Below are positions 1-4,500 of a stretch of DNA of 6,478 nucleotides, piece by piece. The DNA lies in assembly GCA_005239845.1 (NCBI GenBank), contig SBBD01000090.1:1-6478 (forward strand). The letters run 5' to 3'. Every line of letters starts with the position of its first letter. Position 1 is the stretch's first letter. The DNA is from an archaeon (GTDB taxonomy: Archaea > Micrarchaeota > Micrarchaeia > Norongarragalinales > SBBD01). The notes under the pieces were generated by a model. That model was not told the origin of the DNA, did no database searches, and worked only from the letters and a program-made list of their open reading frames with translations. A program made the position numbers and the translations under genes.

Positions 1-1365
1 GCCGTACTTTTCCCTCAGCTGCTCCTCGATGCTCTTCGTGCGCGTCATGGCTTCCGCAATAAACCCCTTTTCGATGAATTCCGCCCCTTCCGTCACGGCG
101 ATGTCTCCCCCCAAACGGATGATGCCGCTCAAGTCCCGGAAGCGCAGCGTCAGCGCATTCGCGGCATCATCCATCAACTTGGCGCGCTTTCGGGCCTCTT
201 CCATGATGGCTTCCGCCGCCTCCCACGTCGCATGAGGCACTTTCCCGTCCTTGCGGATTTCCTGCGCGATGAACTGCAGGAGTCTGAACCGGTTCTCTTC
301 GGTGTCCGGCATGTACGTGTTCAGCAACACTTCGTAGCCGTTCCCCACGATGCGCGAGCGAAGGGGAGGGAGAATATACTGCAAGTCGTTGATGTTGCTC
401 GCCGCAATCAGCACGAACTCGCAGGGCACGTCCACGACCTTCACGCTCGCCCCCGAACTCTGCGGGTTCCTTCCCACGATGGAGTACTTCTTTTCCTGCA
501 TGGCGGTGAACAGGTAGCGCTGCAGGTAGCTCAAGGCAGACAACTCGTCGATGAACAATACGCCCTCGTGGGCCTCGTGAATTGCGCCCGCCACCACGCG
601 CGCGTAGGGCTGCACCCCGATTTGGTGGTGGCCCCCATACGGATCGTGCCGCACATCCCCCAACAACTCGGTTTCCGAGGCCCCCGTGGCGATGATGAAG
701 GCCTTGCGGTCCAGCGGGATCAGAATCTTGCGGGGGTGTTTCTGTTTCACGGCGTCCATGCGCTCGAGCGCCTTCTGGTCCAAGATGCGGACCTTCTCAC
801 CCATCCGTTCGTACACGATGACCTCTTCCCTGCCATCCTCGTTGATGCGCGTGGTGTGCACGCGCTCCGTCTCGGGAGCCGTGTACTTGTCGAACAGGAG
901 GTCACCGAAAGGAGAATATTCTTGCCGGAACTTGTCCGTGCCGCAGTGCGGGCAGCTCAATTCGGAAGCCTTGCTGGCCCTCCCGCACTTCCGGCACCTG
1001 AACCCCAGCTTTTCCGCGACAAACGCGGGAATCTGCAACGGCTCCACGAGCCGCCCTTGCGTGCTCTTCTCCAGCGTCTTCTCCTTCTGGATGTCCTTCA
1101 CGTCCCTGACTTCCACGAGGGGTCTTTCGGGATTCGCGGGGTTGTGGAGCACGGAAATTTCTTGGGAGGGAGTGGGCAAGTGGAAGGCAATGCTTTGCGC
1201 GATCATGCTCTTGCCCACGCCGGGAGGACCCACGAGCAGCAAGTGCCTTCCCTGCAAGGCCGCAATTTTGGCGATGCGCACGGCTTCCTCTTGCCCGACG
1301 ACTTGCTGCAGCGGGTCCTTCGGGATCGAAACGTCGGCCGTGCTCTTGATGTTCGCCAGCTCCAT
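1..1365 (-). CDS. lonB: LonB-like AAA+ ATPase/ATP-dependent protease, N-terminal 455 residues (partial at left edge)
   Basis: The protein reads as an archaeal LonB-type ATPase, which normally unfolds proteins and feeds them to a fused Ser-Lys protease domain. Visible motifs: Walker A GPPGVGKS (residues 46-53), the LonB-like stretch LLGDVRHDPYGG (234-245), Walker B VLFIDE (269-274), sensor-1 Asn (N324 in AASN), arginine-finger region LRSRI (335-339) and a sensor-2-like LTLRFRDL (405-412). The AAA+ core begins near residue 20, so there is no bacterial LON N-domain. Between Walker A and Walker B, where characterised archaeal LonB has membrane segments, I see no hydrophobic helix. Instead there is a CxxC...CxxC zinc-ribbon-like motif (C124, C127, C138, C141). 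The ATG at 1365-1363 is the only ATG after an in-frame TAG at 1383-1381. The ribosome binding site is weak: GGGG lies 12 nt upstream. The window ends before the protease domain, so proteolytic activity is inferred; an ATPase-only relative or MCM/MoxR-like AAA+ protein is the alternative. Confidence 0.85.
   Translation of the reverse strand, partial: MELANIKSTADVSIPKDPLQQVVGQEEAVRIAKIAALQGRHLLLVGPPGVGKSMIAQSIAFHLPTPSQEISVLHNPANPERPLVEVRDVKDIQKEKTLEKSTQGRLVEPLQIPAFVAEKLGFRCRKCGRASKASELSCPHCGTDKFRQEYSPFGDLLFDKYTAPETERVHTTRINEDGREEVIVYERMGEKVRILDQKALERMDAVKQKHPRKILIPLDRKAFIIATGASETELLGDVRHDPYGGHHQIGVQPYARVVAGAIHEAHEGVLFIDELSALSYLQRYLFTAMQEKKYSIVGRNPQSSGASVKVVDVPCEFVLIAASNINDLQYILPPLRSRIVGNGYEVLLNTYMPDTEENRFRLLQFIAQEIRKDGKVPHATWEAAEAIMEEARKRAKLMDDAANALTLRFRDLSGIIRLGGDIAVTEGAEFIEKGFIAEAMTRTKSIEEQLREKYG
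943..996 (-). other. Zinc-ribbon-like insert inside the LonB-like ATPase
   Basis: Residues 124-141 of the LonB-like protein carry CRKCG followed by CPHCG, with ten residues between the two CxxC pairs. This is the classic spacing of a small treble-clef or zinc-ribbon knuckle. It lies about 70 residues after Walker A, in the stretch that holds the membrane anchor in typical archaeal LonB. Zinc binding is inferred from the cysteine pattern only. Possible roles are substrate recognition or hexamer assembly; neither can be read from the sequence. Confidence 0.75.
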
Positions 1366-1501
1366 GTTTATCGCGTGCCCCTATTCCTTGAACGGCCTTT
1401 GCCGCCTCTCGTTCCGTTCGTTTCCTCTCTCCCCCCTTTACCTCGAACCGTTTTACCTGTTCCCCTCTTATCCCTCGCCCCCTCTTCCTGCCAACTCCCG
1501 C

Positions 1502-1513
1502 AATATTAAAAAG
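1502..1513 (+). promoter_or_regulatory. Candidate archaeal TATA-like element for the giant surface-protein gene
   Basis: AATATTAAAAAG is the most A/T-rich short stretch upstream of the start codon at 1557. An archaeal start site about 25 nt downstream would fall near 1532-1536, leaving a leader of roughly 20 nt that includes the AGGAG at 1541-1545. The spacing is sensible but the match to a TATA consensus is loose and no clear BRE is visible. Confidence 0.4.
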
Positions 1514-1540
1514 CTGTACTTAATGACTTATTGTAGTTTC

Positions 1541-1545
1541 AGGAG
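1541..1545 (+). promoter_or_regulatory. Ribosome binding site AGGAG that decides the start of the giant surface-protein gene
   Basis: AGGAG lies 11 nt before the ATG at 1557 and 26 nt before the next in-frame ATG at 1572. It therefore favours 1557. An in-frame TGA at 1524-1526 rules out a longer ATG-initiated form. Confidence 0.6.
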
Positions 1546-1556
1546 AAAAACTTTTA

Positions 1557-4500
1557 ATGGCAAGGGTATTCATGGACGCCCCCGAACCGCTCAAAGGCTG
1601 GTGGGAGAACGCCGTCGCCGCCCTCAAAAACCTGTATCTTTCGTTAGAAGAACGCTACTACCGCATGGCCGAGTACCTGGAAGCCCACCACATCCCCTTC
1701 GCCAAGGTCTTCCTGGAGCCCATCGAAAAGCAAGGCATTCCCTCCTTCCCCATTTTTGCCTTAATCGTATTGGCGTTGGCAGGAGTTGGGATTTACGCCG
1801 CCTTTGGCGCTTCCTTTTCCGCGAGCACGTCCGTGAAAGTGACCGTGCTTTCCGAGGAAGGCAAAGTCAACGGCGCCTTTGTAGAACTTTTCGGGAAGGA
1901 CCTCAACCGGACTGGCACGACAGAGAACGGTGCCGTCGAATTCGCCAAGCTGCCGAAAGGAGCCCGAGTTACGGTGCGAGTGACCAAGGGAGGATACCGT
2001 ACGGCCGAACAGTTTTTGGTGCTGGGACAAAAGAAATCGGTTTCCTTCAGCTTGCAGTCGAACGCCGTTTCCGTGACCGTGCTGGTGCAGGACTTCCAGG
2101 AACGCCCCTTGCCCCAAGCCCGCATCGACTACGTCTACCTTTCCTATTCCGGGCGCAGGGAAACGAAGTCCGCGGAAGCGGACTTGGAAGGCAAGGCCCT
2201 CGTGGAAACCGAGCTGGGCGCAACGGTGGACGCCACGGTTTCCTTGGAAGGCTACGAATCGAAAACCCTTTCCTTCACGGCGGATGAAGGGTTGCGAAAG
2301 AAAGTGTTCTTGCGCTTAATCCCCCAACCCCAGAACACGACGCCGCCCTCGCAGAACACGGAGTACTCCACGCTGACGGTGAACACGCAGGACGAGCACA
2401 ACGACGCGCTCGAGGCGCACGTCCAAGTGCGGGATGCGGACACGAACGAGCTGCTCGCGGAAGCGGATACCCAGTTCGGAACGACGGTATTTTCCGCGCT
2501 GAAAGTAGGGGATACCGTGAAAGTCGTCGCGGAAGCGGAAGCGTACGAGCGGGCGATTGCCACGGTGACCCTTACCCGGACCAAGACGCTCACCTTGAAG
2601 CTCAAGAAGCTCGTGGGAGGAACGCGTTCCGTCATCAAAGTGCAGGATTCGAAAGGAAAACCCTTGCCCGCCTATGTGGCCATTCTCGAAATCGGGGAAG
2701 GCAACAACAATTTCACGATCGTAAAAGAGGCCTCCGAACAAGCGGAACTTTCTGCTATCCTTGCCCCCGCCCGCGCCTATTACGCCGTGGCGTACAAGGC
2801 AGGATTTTTGCCCGCGAAGACGCTGCACTTTGCCGCCGGGGAAAGCAAGACGATTACGCTCTTTAACGTCCTTGCCAACAATTCCGCCAATCTCACCCTT
2901 TCCGCAAAGGATGAAGATGGTTTGAACATCACGCAAGCCGTGGCGCTCGCGTTTTACGACAAGGACGGCGAATGGGTTCCTCCCTTCAACGTTAAAATTT
3001 TACGCGGCACGACGACCTTCCAAGGCCTCCTGCGCGAGCGGTATTTCGTGCAGGCATCCTACAACACCTTGAAAGGCAATGTTTCCGTGGATTTGAGCTC
3101 TGGAAGCGCAAGTACGGATATCGTCTTGTATTATCCTCGCGGCACCCTGCGCTTCTTTGCCAGCGATTTCGACAACAACACGCTCACGAACTTCCAAGCC
3201 TTCGTTTACTTCCAAGGATTCAGGAACAATTCCTTGCATGCGAGGTGCACGGCCTCCGGAGCCACTTCGTGCGATGTGGAAGTGCGGGCGGACAAGGTGC
3301 TTAATTTGAGTGTCCTTGCCCCCTTGTACCGGCCGTGGTTCAAGACGTTGGACCGCAACACGGTGAAAGTCAACAACGTCACGGAACAACAAGCCCGTCT
3401 CGTGCACTTGAACGATTCCAGCATCGTAAAAATCGCTTTCACTTCCCTCGAGGACTCGGAAGGCAATGCCGTCACGAACGTCGTTGCCGACCGCTACTAT
3501 CTGGCTCGCTTCAGCGTCTACTTCGCGGAAGCCACGAACCCCGGCGGGGTATACGTGCGCGTTTCCTCTCCTTCCTACCAGGAAATCGCCTACATTGTAA
3601 ACACGACGCAAGAACCATCTTTCCACTTGAACGGCTCCACCGTCTTAAGAGGAGATGGCAACTTCTCGAACACGAACCTTTCCTCTTCCATCTGCATGTC
3701 CGACTATGCCGGCGGGGAAAACTATGCGCTGGCGTGGGCGGATTACCAATACGACTTTATTGGTGTCCGAGAAACGGCGTACTGGATCCGCATCAAGCCT
3801 TCCGTGGCAAACGCCAGCAACTTCTCCGTTAACTATAGGGCATATGCTGTTGCTGGAAACAAGTATTACCGTACGCCCTTGGATGCGGCTTTAGGCAATT
3901 CGTTTGAAGTTGCCGGAAGGCCGTGGTGCGCGGCGCAGACGCTGGCGAAAGTGTTTCCGCTTTCCTCGTGCGGGGGCTTCAACCAAGCCTGCTGCACTAC
4001 AAGAGCTGCCCCGGACTTCGCGTGCGACAACGGTTACCAGTGCCTTGCTGGCGCCTGCGTCTTCCCCACGTCCTGCGGCTCCTCCACCTTGTACTGTTCG
4101 GACAACAACGTGTGCTGCAGGCAAGGAAACTCCAAGAGCTGCCAAGCCGCGGATGCGTGCACCACGCCGGCGCAATGCGTTCCCGAGTGCGACCCTGAAG
4201 AGCAGTACTGTGATTCTGCAGACCCGCAAAGCGGAGGCATCTGTCGCACCGTAGCCTGCGGACAATTAGGCCAGACCTGTTGCGGAGGCACTTCTTGCGA
4301 CGAAGGCTTCTTGTGCACGCAAGGCACGTGCCAAAGCTGCGGCCTTTACGGACAAGTCTGCTGCGCCTACACTGCCCAGAATCCTGAGTCAGCTTGCACG
4401 CAAGGCCTGCAATGCGTAGGCAACCAATGCGTTTCCTCCACATTCTGCGGCTCTCAGGAAAACGCGTGCACGGGCGGAACGGTGTGCTGCAAGGACCCTG

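Larger units (their letters stand above)
1366..1556. promoter_or_regulatory. Divergent intergenic region between the lonB-like gene and the giant surface-protein gene
   Basis: This 191-nt gap separates two divergent genes and must hold both promoters. Its left two-thirds (about 1401-1490) is strongly pyrimidine-rich on the plus strand, with 15 purines in 90 nt; its right part (1501-1556) is A/T-rich. No convincing RNA gene, inverted repeat or small coding frame was seen. The plus-strand gene has a plausible TATA-like element and ribosome binding site, listed separately. For the minus-strand gene I see no strong TATA-like element at the expected distance. Confidence 0.7.

Noticed and set aside
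1401..1500. Terminator or small RNA gene in the intergenic region
   Set aside because: No stable hairpin, tRNA-like pattern or inverted repeat was visible. Both flanking genes point away from the region, so a terminator would have no gene to serve.
232..1509. Long plus-strand open frame (425 codons) opposite the LonB-like gene
   Set aside because: It is antisense to a clear AAA+ ATPase with intact motifs. Its translation is rich in Arg, His, Leu and Val in the way expected of a G/C-rich antisense shadow, shows no domain and has no ribosome binding site.
1572..1574. Alternative start ATG for the giant protein
   Set aside because: It lies 26 nt from the AGGAG, against 11 nt for the ATG at 1557. 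It would remove only five residues and does not change the topology.
686..2287. Plus-strand open frame (533 codons) spanning the intergenic region and the start of the giant gene
   Set aside because: It runs antisense to the LonB-like gene and then out of frame through the giant protein's anchor and first repeats. The translation is low in structure and Arg/Pro/Ser-rich, with no recognisable domain.
2316..3626. Minus-strand open frames of about 200 codons (2316-2936 and 3000-3626)
   Set aside because: Both are antisense to the beta-repeat stalk, whose plus-strand frame shows periodic domain structure. They have no recognisable motifs and reflect third-position G/C bias.
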